A stretch of 50,112 bases of DNA. Origin: Acidobacteriota bacterium. GTDB taxonomy: Bacteria > Acidobacteriota > Thermoanaerobaculia > UBA5066 > Gp7-AA6. Under the pieces are notes generated by a model. It made no database searches and was not told the DNA's origin. It worked only from the letters and a program-made list of their open reading frames with translations. Where the stretch lies: assembly GCA_027307335.1 (NCBI GenBank), contig DAHUXD010000001.1:1-50112 (forward strand), written 5' to 3'. Numbering within the stretch: position 1 is the stretch's first letter; every line of letters begins with the position of its first letter. Made by a program: the position numbers and the translations under genes. Of this stretch, positions 1-8,866 are shown in pieces.

Positions 1-1436
1 GCGGTCGGTGCGGCGGTGGGCGGAGCGGGCGCGGGCGACGGCTCCGCGGCCGGGGCGTTCGTGGGCGCGGGCGCGATCGTGGTCTCGGGCAGAGGCGTCG
101 ATGCGGCCGGGGCCATGCCGGGCGCCGCTTCCGTCCCCGGCGCTCTCGCGCTGCGGGCCCGGAAGACGAGCACGAGACCGACCGTCAGGAGGAGCCCGGC
201 GAGAACCCAGAGCAGCGGCGAAACGGGCCGGCGCCCGGGTCGGTCGGTCCCGCCGACGCCCGCCTCCGGGTCCAGCGGCGGCGCCGCGCCTTCCCCTTCT
301 CCAGGTCCGGCGCCCTCGAATCCTTCGTGGCGGCCGTCCTCGAATCCGGCGAGGGCCGCCTCGCCGGCGAGCCCCGTCGGCCTGCCGAAGGAGACGGCCT
401 CGAGATCGGGCTCGATGCGGGGGCGCGGCACGTCCCCGGTGGCGTCGTCGAGCGACGCGTCCGTGTCGGCCGACGTCCGAACGTCTTCCCAGTCCGGCTC
501 TCCCTCGAGCTCGGAGGGACCCTCCGACGCCGGAGCCGCGTCCTCGGTCTCCTCGACGACCTCTTCCTCGCCCCCCGGGAGCTCGGCCTCGACCTTCTCC
601 TCGCCGTCGCGCTCCTCGATCTCCGCGTCCACGAGTGCGGGTTCGTCCGTTGGCGGCGCGGCCTCCGGCCCGGCCTCGATGGCGGCCGGGGTCGCGATCG
701 CGCGGGTGGCCGTCGAGGCCTCGCCCGCGAATTCGGGATGCACGAGACCGAGCGTCACCAGCGCCGCCAGGAGCTTCTCGATCGCGAACGCCTCGGCGGG
801 GGCTTCCCGCGCGATGTCCTCGGCGCTCGCCCGGCCGTCGATCAGCCGGACGACCGACTCGGCGTCCGCGGTCAGGCCGAAGGTGGCGAACTCGGCGTCG
901 AAGTGCGGCGCGCGCGCCAGCGGCACGTCGGCGCCGCCCAGGTGCTTCACCACGAGGCTGCGGTCGCGCGAGCGGAGGAACAGCTCGAGCACCAGCCGCG
1001 GAATGGGCAGCCGCGCTTCGGAGACGTCCCGCTCGTCTTCGCTCTTGCGGAGGAACCAGTACTGGCCCTCGATCCACGTGAGGAGGTCCGAGAGGATCTC
1101 GACGCCGCGAATCTTCTCGCCCCATCGCCACTCGCGACGCGTGAGCACGCCGGCCTGCAGGGCGAGGAGCGCGCGGTCCGCGCCCTCCGGAGCCGCGAGC
1201 CGCTCGAGCGTGCGCGCGTCGAGCTTGCCGGCGCGCACCAGGATGGCTGCGGTCTCGAAGCGGGGATCCGAGGACGACGAGGCGAGGAGCTCGCCGCCGG
1301 CGATCTCGAACCCGGCGGTCGCGCCGGGCCGCGAGAACTGGAGCGAGCCGCTCGCGCCCTCGCGCCACAGCGCGACGAGCGAAGCGAGAATGTCGATGCC
1401 CCGGATGTCGCCTTCGTGTTCGAACGCCGTTCTCAT
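1..1436 (-). CDS. DUF4388-like (PATAN) membrane protein, 3' end cut by the left edge
   Basis: The reading frame opens at ATG 1434-1436 and stays open to base 1, giving about 478 codons without a stop, so the C-terminus lies outside the window. Residues 1-100 resemble the DUF4388/PATAN domain: a LASL helix, a GASGSLQF strand, a GELLASSS strand and a trailing helix. This domain is common in signalling proteins of Acidobacteriota and Myxococcota, but its ligand is not established. A strongly acidic Glu-rich linker (about residues 235-330) follows, then one hydrophobic segment (about 407-426, LLWVLAGLLLTVGLVLVF) and an Ala/Pro-rich tail. The likely topology is a cytoplasmic sensor part with a periplasmic tail. 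The start overlaps the uvrC stop as ATGA, so translation is probably coupled to uvrC. The specific function is unknown. Confidence 0.75.
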   Translation of the reverse strand, partial: MRTAFEHEGDIRGIDILASLVALWREGASGSLQFSRPGATAGFEIAGGELLASSSSDPRFETAAILVRAGKLDARTLERLAAPEGADRALLALQAGVLTRREWRWGEKIRGVEILSDLLTWIEGQYWFLRKSEDERDVSEARLPIPRLVLELFLRSRDRSLVVKHLGGADVPLARAPHFDAEFATFGLTADAESVVRLIDGRASAEDIAREAPAEAFAIEKLLAALVTLGLVHPEFAGEASTATRAIATPAAIEAGPEAAPPTDEPALVDAEIEERDGEEKVEAELPGGEEEVVEETEDAAPASEGPSELEGEPDWEDVRTSADTDASLDDATGDVPRPRIEPDLEAVSFGRPTGLAGEAALAGFEDGRHEGFEGAGPGEGEGAAPPLDPEAGVGGTDRPGRRPVSPLLWVLAGLLLTVGLVLVFRARSARAPGTEAAPGMAPAASTPLPETTIAPAPTNAPAAEPSPAPAPPTAAPT

Positions 1437-3244
1437 GGGGTCGCGGACCCTCCATGGCCGCTCAGGTACTCCGCCACGGCGCGCGCCGTCGCGGGGCCGA
1501 CCTCCGCCTCGATCTCCCGCGGGTCGGCGCCCTTCAGTCCCTTCACCGACCCGAACCGGCGCAGGAGCGCGCGCGCCCGCGCCGGGCCGATTCCGGGGAT
1601 CTCGGTGAGGCTCGTCTGGCGCATCCGCTTGCCGCGCCGTGCCCGGTGCCGGGTGATCGCGAACCGGTGGGCCTCGTCCCGGGCATGCTGCACCAGCTGG
1701 AGCGCCGGGTCCTTCCGCGACAGGCGCACGGGATCGGGGCGCCCCGGCACCCAGATCTCCTCCTCGCGCTTCGCGAGGCCGACCGCCGGCAGGTCGAGGC
1801 CGAGCCGGTCGAGCGCCGTGAGCGCCGCCTGGAGCTGGCCGCGTCCGCCGTCGACGAGGACCAGGTCGGGCATGTCCGCGCCCTCCTCCTTGCGCCGCCG
1901 GTACCGCCGTTCCACGACCTCCGCCATGCTGCGAAAGTCGTCCGGCTCGAGGAGCCCCTGCGCCTCGATGTTGAAGAGCCGGTACTCCGCCTTCTTCGGC
2001 TTGCCCTCCTCGAAGACGACCATGGAGGCGACGCTGTCGGTGCCCTGGGTGTGGGAGATGTCGAAGGCCTCGATCCGCCGGGGCGGCACGGAGAGGCCGA
2101 TCGCGCGCCCGAGGCGCTCGACGGCGACCGCCTCCTCGCCGCCGGTGCGCCGGAAGCGGACCCGGTGCCGCTCGCGCGCGTTCGTCTCGGCCATCTTCAC
2201 CCGTTCGGCCGCGGGCCCGCGCTGGGGAGCGCGGACGGCGACCTTCGCCCCGCGCTTGGCCGCGATGTATTCCTCGACGAGGCGGGCCCCGGGAATCGTC
2301 ATCGGCAGGTGGATCTCCGCCGGCAGGAACGGATTGGCGTCGTAGAACTGCGGCAGGAACGCCTCGAGGAACGGGGCGGGGTCGAGCTCCTGCGCCTTCT
2401 CGAAGAAGAAGTCGCGCCGGTCCTGGAGCACGCCGCCGCGCACCACGAGCACGCACACCGCCACGTCCTGTCCGGCCTCGAAGAAGCCGAAGACGTCCAC
2501 GTTCTCGCCCTTCAGCGACTGGACGACCTGGTGCTCGGAGACGTCGCGGACCGTGCGGAGGGCGTCGCGGTACGCCGCCGCCATCTCGAAGTTCTCGGCG
2601 TCGGAGGCGGCGCGCATCTTCTCGGTGAGGCTCGCCTCGAGCTCGCGGTTCTTTCCCTCCAGGAACAGGACGACGTCGGCGACCGCGCCGTCGTACGCCT
2701 CCTTCGTCGTCAGCCCGCGCACGCACGGGCCGAGGCACGCGTGGAGGTCGTAGTAGAGGCAGGGCCGCGGCAGATTGCCGTCGATCTCGATGGTGCAGGT
2801 CCGGATCTGGAAGTGGCGCGTGATCATCCGCATGATGCGGCGCGCCAGGCCGCCCCAGAACGGGCCGTAATACGAGTGCCGGTCGTCCTCGACCCGCCGC
2901 GTCACGAGCGCGCGGGGCCACGGCTCCCCCGTCGTCACCTTGATGTAGGGATAGGTCTTGTCGTCGCGGAGGCAGACGTTGTACCGCGGCCGGTGCTTCT
3001 TGATGAGGGTGTTCTCGAGGAGGAGCGCCTCGAGCTCGGTTCGCGTCGAGATCGTCTCCACCTCGCGGTGGAGGCGCCGCAGGGCCTCCTCCTTGGCGCC
3101 GCCGGCGGCGGGGTTGAAGTAGGAGGCCACGCGCTTCCGGAGCGACAGGGCCTTGCCGACGTAGAGGATCTTCCCCTTGTCGCCGCGGAAGAGATAAACG
3201 CCCGGCGAATCCGGCAGATTCTCCGGGCCGCGGCGTTCGACCAC
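1433..3244 (-). CDS. uvrC: UvrABC excinuclease subunit C
   Basis: UvrC makes both incisions flanking a bulky lesion after UvrB has been loaded. The 603-residue product is close to the E. coli length (610). The GIY-YIG nuclease is at the N-terminus (GVYLF, then ILYVGKA). A UVR motif for UvrB binding lies near residues 190-225 (NFEMAAAYRDAL). The RNase H-like 5' nuclease shows FDISHTQG and DLVLVDGGRGQ with the later DEAHRFA His. A helix-hairpin-helix (IPGIGPARARALL) closes the protein. I place the start at GTG 3242-3244 because homology begins there and a TACACT hexamer lies 7 nt upstream. Reading further upstream would run into the divergent gene at 3300. The stop overlaps the next gene as ATGA. 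uvrB is nearby at 3847-5919. Confidence 0.97.
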   Translation of the reverse strand: MVERRGPENLPDSPGVYLFRGDKGKILYVGKALSLRKRVASYFNPAAGGAKEEALRRLHREVETISTRTELEALLLENTLIKKHRPRYNVCLRDDKTYPYIKVTTGEPWPRALVTRRVEDDRHSYYGPFWGGLARRIMRMITRHFQIRTCTIEIDGNLPRPCLYYDLHACLGPCVRGLTTKEAYDGAVADVVLFLEGKNRELEASLTEKMRAASDAENFEMAAAYRDALRTVRDVSEHQVVQSLKGENVDVFGFFEAGQDVAVCVLVVRGGVLQDRRDFFFEKAQELDPAPFLEAFLPQFYDANPFLPAEIHLPMTIPGARLVEEYIAAKRGAKVAVRAPQRGPAAERVKMAETNARERHRVRFRRTGGEEAVAVERLGRAIGLSVPPRRIEAFDISHTQGTDSVASMVVFEEGKPKKAEYRLFNIEAQGLLEPDDFRSMAEVVERRYRRRKEEGADMPDLVLVDGGRGQLQAALTALDRLGLDLPAVGLAKREEEIWVPGRPDPVRLSRKDPALQLVQHARDEAHRFAITRHRARRGKRMRQTSLTEIPGIGPARARALLRRFGSVKGLKGADPREIEAEVGPATARAVAEYLSGHGGSATP

Positions 3245-3251
3245 GGTCTTC

Positions 3252-3257
3252 AGTGTA
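3252..3257 (-). promoter_or_regulatory. Putative -10 (TACACT) of uvrC
   Basis: The hexamer reads TACACT on the minus strand and ends 7 nt before the GTG of uvrC. It belongs to the TANNNT set described in the findings. The spacing would put the transcript start at or next to the start codon. Confidence 0.45.
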
Positions 3258-3287
3258 ACCCGAGAACGGCGTCGTGACCCGCGGCAG

Positions 3288-3293
3288 TATGAT
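3288..3293 (+). promoter_or_regulatory. Putative -10 (TATGAT) of the zinc-ribbon gene
   Basis: TATGAT is followed by 6 nt and then the ATG at 3300. No Shine-Dalgarno sequence fits in the gap, so a leaderless transcript is likely if this is the promoter. Confidence 0.5.
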
Positions 3294-3299
3294 CCCGAC

Positions 3300-3515
3300 A
3301 TGCCCATGTACGAGTGCCCGTACTGCTACACCCCGGTCGAGCCCGGCACTCCGGTCTGTCCGAAGTGCAATCGGGAGCTCGAGCGATGGCAGACGGGCTT
3401 CTACACGCGGCAGCGGCCGCTGCCGACCCGGTCGCGCACGGCGGTGTGGGCGGCGGCGCTCGCGGCGCTGCTGCTCGTGCTCGCGGGACTCGCCCGCGCC
3501 TGCCACTGGATATGA
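3300..3515 (+). CDS. Small zinc-ribbon protein with a C-terminal membrane anchor
   Basis: This 71-residue protein has two Cys pairs, CPYC and CPKC, within its first 30 residues, which is the pattern of a zinc-ribbon knuckle. One hydrophobic helix near the C-terminus (about residues 48-66, AALAALLLVLAGLARA) should anchor it with the ribbon in the cytoplasm. I do not recognise a specific family. It is divergent from uvrC across 55 bp. Its stop overlaps the start of the following exported-protein gene as ATGA, so the two are probably translated together. Function unknown; a scaffold or chaperone role for the ribbon would be speculation. Confidence 0.72.
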   Translation: MPMYECPYCYTPVEPGTPVCPKCNRELERWQTGFYTRQRPLPTRSRTAVWAAALAALLLVLAGLARACHWI

Positions 3516-3850
3516 GACGCGCGCTGCTCGCGGCCGCCGTCGGCGCCGCGATGTCCGGGGCTCCCGCGGAGGCGCAGCTCGTGCCTCTCGCGCGCTGTCA
3601 CGCCGCCTATCCCTGCAACATGCCGTACGCCCTGCTTCCCGCCGACGCGGCGAAGAACCTCCCGGACGCGCAGCTCGGCAACGCGCTGATCGGCGTCGCG
3701 GTGAACGGGGCGCTCCAGCCGCGCCTCGCGGCCTCCCCCGTCTCGAGCGATTTCGCGGCGGACGCGGCGCGGCTGTACGTGCTGAAGCACCCGCTCCCGC
3801 CGCCCGCGAAGCCGACGCCCCTGCCCGCGAAGCCGGACCCGTCCCCCTAG
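3512..3850 (+). CDS. Small exported hypothetical protein
   Basis: The product is 112 residues. It starts with [16 protein letters not shown] and a likely signal-peptidase site after APAEA (about residue 21). The mature part has two Cys ([13 protein letters not shown]) that could form a disulfide, and it ends in a Pro/Lys-rich tail ([15 protein letters not shown]). I chose ATG 3512 because it overlaps the upstream TGA as ATGA and gives a clean signal peptide; extending the frame upstream only adds low-complexity out-of-frame residues. The stop TAG shares a palindromic CTAG with the convergent uvrB stop. No family recognised. Confidence 0.65.
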   Translation: MRRALLAAAVGAAMSGAPAEAQLVPLARCHAAYPCNMPYALLPADAAKNLPDAQLGNALIGVAVNGALQPRLAASPVSSDFAADAARLYVLKHPLPPPAKPTPLPAKPDPSP

Positions 3851-5919
3851 GTCCGGAAGATCTCGAGCTCCCGCAGGCCGCGGAGCTCGTCGCGCAGCTC
3901 GGCCGCCTTCTCGAAGTCGAGATCCTTCGCCGCCGCCTTCATCTGCTTCTCGAGGTCCGCGATCCGCCGCCGGAGCGACTCCGCGTCCGGAAGCTCCGGC
4001 CGGACGGCGGCCGGCGCCTCGTAATAGTCGAGGTTGGACATCCGCACCAGCGGCGAGTTGACCTCCTTGACGATCGAGGCCGGCACGATCCCGTGCTCGA
4101 GGTTGTACGCCTCCTGCAGCGCGCGCCGACGCGCCGTCTCCTCCATCGCGCGGCGCATGGAGTCCGTCACCGCGTCGGCGTAGAAGAGGACGCGGCCGCG
4201 GAGGTTCCGGGCCGCGCGACCCGCCGTCTGGATGAGGGAGGTCTCGCTTCGGAGGAAACCCTCCTTGTCCGCGTCGAGGATCGCGACGACGGCGACCTCG
4301 GGCAGGTCGAGGCCCTCGCGCAGCAGGTTGATGCCGATCAGGCAGTCGAAGACGCCGCGGCGGAAGTCGGTGAGGATCGCGACGCGCTCCATCACCTCGA
4401 TGTCGGAGTGGAGGTACCGGCAGCGGACGCCGACCTCGGTGAAGTAGTTGGTCAGCTCCTCGGCCATCCGCTTGGTCAGCGTGGTCACGAGCACGCGCTC
4501 GCCGGCGGTCGCCGCGGTGCGCACGACCGCCAGGAGGTCGTCGACCTGTCCCTTGACCGGCCGCACCTCGATCGCCGGATCGACGAGGCCGGTCGGGCGG
4601 ATCACCTGCTCCACGACCTCGCCGCCGGCGCGGCCGAGCTCCTCGGGCCCCGGCGTCGCGCTGACGGCGATCACCTGGTTCAGCCGGGTTCGGAACTCGT
4701 CGTAGGTCAGGGGCCGGTTGTCGAGCGCGGACGGCAGGCGGAAGCCGTACTCGACCAGCACCTCCTTGCGGGACCGGTCGCCGAAGTACATCCCGCGGAC
4801 CTGCGGCAGCGTGACGTGCGACTCGTCGACCACGAGCAGGAAGTCCTTCGGGAAGTAGTCGATGAGCGTCGGCGGCGGCTCGCCCGGCGCGCGGCCCGAG
4901 AGGTGGCGCGAGTAGTTCTCGATCCCGTTGCAGTAACCGAGCTCCTTGATCATCTCGAGGTCGAACATGGTGCGCTGGTGCAGCCGCTGGGCCTCGAGGA
5001 GACGGCCGGCCTGCGTCAGTTCCGCGAGCCGCTGGTCGAGCTCGATGCGGATCGTCCCGATGGCCCGCTCGAGCGTCTCCTTCGGCGTCGCGTAAAAGGT
5101 CCGCGGGTAGAGCGCGAGGCGGTCGACCCGCTGCAGCGGCGTGCCCCGGAGCGGGTCGGTCTTCGTGATCCTCTCGATCTCGTCGCCGAAGAACTCGACC
5201 CGCACGGCGGCGTCCTCGTAGGCCGGCTGGATCTCGAGCACGTCGCCGCGCACGCGGAAGCTCCCGCGCGCGAGGTCCATGTGGGTCCGCTCGTACTGCA
5301 TCGCGACGAGCCGCGCGAGGAGGGCCGGCATCCCCTGCGTGTCGCCGACCTCGAGGTAGGCGAGCATGTCGTAGTAGGAGTCGGGAGCGCCGAGGCCGTA
5401 GATGCAGGAGACGGAGGCCACGACGATCACGTCGCGCCGTTCGAAGAGCGCCTTGGAGGCGGCGAGGCGCAGCTTGTCGATCTCCTCGTTCCGGGACGTC
5501 TCCTTCTCGATGTACGTGTCGGTCTGGGGCACGTACGCCTCGGGCTGGTAGTAGTCGTAGTACGAGACGAAGTACTCGACCGAGTTCTGCGGGAAGAAGG
5601 ACCGGAACTCCTGGTAGAGCTGGGCGGCGAGGGTCTTATTGTGCGACAGGACGAGCGTCGGCCGGTTCACCGCCTCGACGACCTTGGCGATCGTGAACGT
5701 CTTGCCGGAGCCGGTCACCCCGAGGAGGACCTGATCGCTCCGTCCCTGGCGGAGGCCGTCCACCAGCTTCTCGATCGCCTGAGTCTGGTCCCCCTGGGGC
5801 CGGAAGTCGGTCTCCAGCCGGAAGGTGCCGGTCGCGCGGGCCTGCGCGTCCTGGTACGTCCTGGGCTTGGGGCCGGAGGAGGACTCCTGGGGAGGCCGGG
5901 GTTGAGTGGCACGCGGCAT
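3847..5919 (-). CDS. uvrB: UvrABC excinuclease subunit B
   Basis: UvrB is the damage-verifying helicase-like subunit that hands the lesion to UvrC. The 690-residue product has Walker A GVTGSGKT (about residues 67-74), the damage-probing beta-hairpin ([20 protein letters not shown]), helicase motifs DESHVTLPQ and [13 protein letters not shown], and a C-terminal UVR coiled coil ([11 protein letters not shown]) that contacts UvrC. The N-terminus carries about 35 extra Pro/Gln-rich residues before the conserved [11 protein letters not shown] region. The gene diverges from the PBP gene over 35 bp and converges with the exported-protein gene, overlapping by 4 bp. Confidence 0.98.
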   Translation of the reverse strand: MPRATQPRPPQESSSGPKPRTYQDAQARATGTFRLETDFRPQGDQTQAIEKLVDGLRQGRSDQVLLGVTGSGKTFTIAKVVEAVNRPTLVLSHNKTLAAQLYQEFRSFFPQNSVEYFVSYYDYYQPEAYVPQTDTYIEKETSRNEEIDKLRLAASKALFERRDVIVVASVSCIYGLGAPDSYYDMLAYLEVGDTQGMPALLARLVAMQYERTHMDLARGSFRVRGDVLEIQPAYEDAAVRVEFFGDEIERITKTDPLRGTPLQRVDRLALYPRTFYATPKETLERAIGTIRIELDQRLAELTQAGRLLEAQRLHQRTMFDLEMIKELGYCNGIENYSRHLSGRAPGEPPPTLIDYFPKDFLLVVDESHVTLPQVRGMYFGDRSRKEVLVEYGFRLPSALDNRPLTYDEFRTRLNQVIAVSATPGPEELGRAGGEVVEQVIRPTGLVDPAIEVRPVKGQVDDLLAVVRTAATAGERVLVTTLTKRMAEELTNYFTEVGVRCRYLHSDIEVMERVAILTDFRRGVFDCLIGINLLREGLDLPEVAVVAILDADKEGFLRSETSLIQTAGRAARNLRGRVLFYADAVTDSMRRAMEETARRRALQEAYNLEHGIVPASIVKEVNSPLVRMSNLDYYEAPAAVRPELPDAESLRRRIADLEKQMKAAAKDLDFEKAAELRDELRGLRELEIFRT

Positions 5920-5933
5920 CGGGTGAAGGGCCG

Positions 5934-5944
5934 CTTATAGCATA
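5934..5944. promoter_or_regulatory. Shared divergent promoter core between uvrB and the PBP gene
   Basis: The 35-bp gap holds TAGCAT on plus (5938-5943), 11 nt before the PBP ATG. On minus it holds TATAAG (14 nt before the uvrB ATG) and TATGCT. The plus TAGCAT and minus TATGCT overlap in one 7-mer, TAGCATA, so a single AT-rich core may serve both directions. Inference from sequence only. Confidence 0.45.
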
Positions 5945-5954
5945 AGAAGTCCGA

Positions 5955-8348
5955 ATGCCTCACAATCCGGCCGTGAGGGGATTCGCCCGCGCCGCCGCGC
6001 TCGTTCTGCCGCTCGCCCTGGTGGCGTTCCTCGGCTCGGTGGTCGGCTCGTTCGCCACCAACTTCATCCGCGTGCCGCGGGTCTCGGAGCTCGCCAACTA
6101 CCGGCCCGACATCGTCACCCAGATCTTCGCCCGCGACGGCTCGACGATCGCCCGCTACGCGATCGAGCGCCGCACGCTGATCCGGCGCGAGGACATCCCG
6201 CCGGTCCTCGTCCACGCGCTCGTCGCCACCGAGGACAAGAACTTCTTCATGCACGGCGGCGTGGACGTGCGGCGGACGTTCTCGGCGCTCGTCGCGAACA
6301 TGCGGCAGGGAGGCTATGCGCAGGGCGGCTCGACCCTGACGCAGCAGCTCGCTCGCGCGATCTTCCTCTCCCCCCGCAAGACGCTCTCGCGGAAGGTCAA
6401 CGAGGCGCTCGTGTCGTTCGAGATCGAGCGGCGCTACTCGAAGGACCAGATCCTCACGATGTACGCCAACGAGATCTACCTCGGGCACGGCAATTACGGC
6501 TTCGAGGCCGCGAGCCGCTACTACTTCGGCAAGAGCGTGAAGGACCTCGACCTGGCGCAGGCCGCGCTCCTCTCCGGCATCGTGCAGCGGCCGGAGGACC
6601 AGTCGCCCTTCCGCAACCCGGCGCTCGCCCGGGCGCGGCGCTCGACCGCGCTGCGGCGGATGCGCGCCGAGGGGTACATCACCGACGCGGAGCAGCGAGC
6701 CGCGGAGGCGGAGCCCCTGCCGTCCGCGCCGTCCCTGCCCGAGTCGATCGTGGGGCCCTACTTCTCCGAGGAGATCCGGCAGTACCTCGAGAAGACGTAC
6801 GGCGAGAAGGACCTGTATCGCCGCGGGCTGCGCGTCGAGTCGACGCTCGACCCCGAGATGCAGGCCTGGTCGGAGGAGGCGCTCGGCTGGGGGCTGCGCC
6901 AGGTGTCGCACCGCCACGGTTTCCACAAGCCGCGCCATCTCGCCGAGTCGGGTTCGGCGAACTTCGACGCGTACGTGGATCCGTCCTGGGAGAACCTCAC
7001 GATCGCCGAGGATGCATCGACGATCGCGGTCGTGACGAGGACGACGGCGTCGGGCGCCGAGGTCCGCATCGGCAAGACCCTCCTGACGATGCCGAACGCG
7101 ACGGTGGCCTGGACCGGCGCGGCGGCGGCGTCGAAGATCCTGAAGCCCGGCGACCTCGTCGTCGTCACGCTCCAGAAGGCCCGGGACGGCTCGCTCGTCG
7201 CGGCGCTCGACCAGGAGCCCCGCGAGCAGGGCGCCGTGCTCATCCTCGAGAACTCGAGCGGCGCCGTGCGGGCGATGGTCGGCGGGCTGGACTGGTCGAA
7301 GTCCAAGTTCAACCGGGCCACGCAGGCGCTGCGCCAGACCGGCTCGGCGTTCAAACCGTTCGTCTATCTGACGGCTCTCGAGCAGGGCTACACCGGCTCG
7401 GACACCGTCTTCGACGGCCCCCTGACGATCTTCATCGATCCGCACCAGCCCCCGTACAAGCCGGTCAACTACGACGGCAAGTTCCACGGGATCGTCACCT
7501 TCCGTAAGGCGCTCGAGCACTCGTACAACATTCCGGCGATCCGCGTCGCCGAGATGGTCGGCCTGTCCCGGGTCATCGAGACCGCCCACCGCCTCGGCGT
7601 GCGGCAGAACCTCGACGCCTATCCCTCGCTCGCGCTCGGGGCGTTCGAGGTCACGCTCGAGGAGCTCGCGTCGACGTACATGGTCTTCGCCAACCAGGGT
7701 CTCGCGTTCACGCCGTACCTGATCGAGCGCCTCACGGACGCGAACGGCGACGTCCTCGAGCAGAGCCACCCCGACCCGCGCGAGGTCGCGAGCCCGCAGG
7801 CCTGCTTCCAGCTCCTCCAGATCCTGCGCGGCGTGACTGTTCGCGGCACCGCGGCACCGGCCGTCACGCGGGCCGGGCTGAAGCTGAACATCGCCGGCAA
7901 GACGGGGACGACGAACGACTTCACCGACGCGTGGTTCGTCGGCATGACGCCCCGTTACACGGTCGCGGTCTGGGTCGGCAACGACATGAAGACGCAGTCG
8001 ATCGGAAAGGGCGCCGAGGGCGCCCGGATCGCGCTGCCGATCTGGATCCGCATCCTCGAGCGGATGCGCGACCACGGGCGGATCGATCCGCAGGAGGACT
8101 TCGACGTGCCGCCGAACGTCACGCTGGTGCCGGTCGACTACGACACCGGTCTGAAGGCGACGGCCGACACACCCGTTCCGGTGCTCGAGGCGTTCGTCAG
8201 CGGCTCGCAGCCGACGGAGGAGTGGACGGCCCGCTCCGGGGAGGTGGCGAAGCTGCCCTGGTCCCTCCAGCAGCCCTTCTACACGCCGAAGAAGGGCGAG
8301 CTGCCGGAGGAGGGGCCGGCTCCGCCTGCGGAACCCTCACAGCACTGA
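5955..8348 (+). CDS. mrcA: Class A penicillin-binding protein (PBP1a type)
   Basis: This bifunctional peptidoglycan synthase polymerises lipid II and cross-links stem peptides at the outer face of the inner membrane. Of its 797 residues, about 16-38 form the membrane anchor (ALVLPLALVAFLGSVVGSF). The GT51 glycosyltransferase follows with catalytic ATEDKNFF (about 91-98) and GGSTLTQQ. An inserted OB-like region (about 345-425) precedes the transpeptidase, which has the SxxK motif GSAFKPF (Ser about 462), the SxN motif HSYNIP and the KTG motif AGKTGTTND (about 648). All catalytic motifs are intact. It ends in a short Pro-rich tail and is followed by two hairpins that could end transcription. 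Confidence 0.96.
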   Translation: MPHNPAVRGFARAAALVLPLALVAFLGSVVGSFATNFIRVPRVSELANYRPDIVTQIFARDGSTIARYAIERRTLIRREDIPPVLVHALVATEDKNFFMHGGVDVRRTFSALVANMRQGGYAQGGSTLTQQLARAIFLSPRKTLSRKVNEALVSFEIERRYSKDQILTMYANEIYLGHGNYGFEAASRYYFGKSVKDLDLAQAALLSGIVQRPEDQSPFRNPALARARRSTALRRMRAEGYITDAEQRAAEAEPLPSAPSLPESIVGPYFSEEIRQYLEKTYGEKDLYRRGLRVESTLDPEMQAWSEEALGWGLRQVSHRHGFHKPRHLAESGSANFDAYVDPSWENLTIAEDASTIAVVTRTTASGAEVRIGKTLLTMPNATVAWTGAAAASKILKPGDLVVVTLQKARDGSLVAALDQEPREQGAVLILENSSGAVRAMVGGLDWSKSKFNRATQALRQTGSAFKPFVYLTALEQGYTGSDTVFDGPLTIFIDPHQPPYKPVNYDGKFHGIVTFRKALEHSYNIPAIRVAEMVGLSRVIETAHRLGVRQNLDAYPSLALGAFEVTLEELASTYMVFANQGLAFTPYLIERLTDANGDVLEQSHPDPREVASPQACFQLLQILRGVTVRGTAAPAVTRAGLKLNIAGKTGTTNDFTDAWFVGMTPRYTVAVWVGNDMKTQSIGKGAEGARIALPIWIRILERMRDHGRIDPQEDFDVPPNVTLVPVDYDTGLKATADTPVPVLEAFVSGSQPTEEWTARSGEVAKLPWSLQQPFYTPKKGELPEEGPAPPAEPSQH

Positions 8349-8350
8349 GG

Positions 8351-8374
8351 CCTACCGGGAGAGGACCCGGTAGG
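8351..8374. terminator. Candidate bidirectional terminator hairpin
   Basis: A perfect 9-bp stem (CCTACCGGG / CCCGGTAGG) with a 6-nt loop starts 2 bp after the PBP stop, between convergent genes. The following tract is pyrimidine-rich but not a U-run, so an intrinsic terminator is plausible rather than certain. Confidence 0.5.
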
Positions 8375-8395
8375 AACTTTCCCTCTCTCTCCGTC

Positions 8396-8412
8396 GGCCC
8401 GCGTGGCGGGCC
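8396..8412. terminator. Second GC hairpin before the rplI stop
   Basis: A perfect 7-bp stem (GGCCCGC / GCGGGCC) with a 3-nt loop lies immediately beyond the rplI stop codon. It may end the ribosomal-protein transcript arriving on the minus strand. There is no clear U-tract. Confidence 0.42.
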
Positions 8413-8413
8413 G

Positions 8414-8866
8414 CTACTGGATCTGAGTCGCTTGCACTTCCACCGTCAGCGTCGCGACCACGTCCTTGTGCAGCCGCACGTGGACGGTGTGGGAGCCGAC
8501 GCGGCGGATGGGCTCGGCGAGCTCGATGCGCCGGCGGTCGACCTCGACCTTCTTGGCCGCCAGGGCGTCCGCGATCTCGGCCGCCGTGACCGAGCCGTAG
8601 AGCTGGCCCTCTTCCCCGGCCTTCTTCGCGATCGTCACGGTCAGGCCCTCGACCTTCGAGGCGGCCTCGCTCGCGACGGCCTTCTCGCGGAGCATCTTCT
8701 CGTCGTACTTTTTCTTCTCCTCCGAAAGGCGGCGCACGTTCGCGTCGGTCGCCTCGTACGCCACGCCCTGCGGGAAGAGGAAGTTCCGCGCATAGCCGGG
8801 CTTGACCGTCACGGTCTCCCCGCGGTGCCCGAGCCCGCGGACGTCGTCGGCCAGGATCACTTTCAT
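8414..8866 (-). CDS. rplI: 50S ribosomal protein L9
   Basis: L9 binds 23S rRNA near the L1 stalk base. The 150-residue product matches the family length (149 in E. coli). The N-terminal domain has the signature GLGHRGETVTVKPGYARNFLFPQG. A long connecting helix (EEKKKYDEKMLREKA) and the C-terminal domain (GQLYGSVTAAEIADAL, then GSHTVHVRLHKDV) follow. The start is ATG 8864-8866, which overlaps the DUF2232 stop as ATGA. Longer upstream frames are not homologous. It is the last gene of the rpsF-rpsR-DUF2232-rplI group. Confidence 0.97.
   Translation of the reverse strand: MKVILADDVRGLGHRGETVTVKPGYARNFLFPQGVAYEATDANVRRLSEEKKKYDEKMLREKAVASEAASKVEGLTVTIAKKAGEEGQLYGSVTAAEIADALAAKKVEVDRRRIELAEPIRRVGSHTVHVRLHKDVVATLTVEVQATQIQ

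Noticed and set aside
1454-3277. Long open plus-strand frame opposite uvrC
   Set aside because: At 70% GC, antisense frames of strongly biased genes stay open by chance. Its translation is Arg/Pro/Glu-rich without a fold, while the minus frame is clearly UvrC. The same reasoning removes long frames opposite uvrB, the kinase, hutU/hutH, mutS and the TPR gene.
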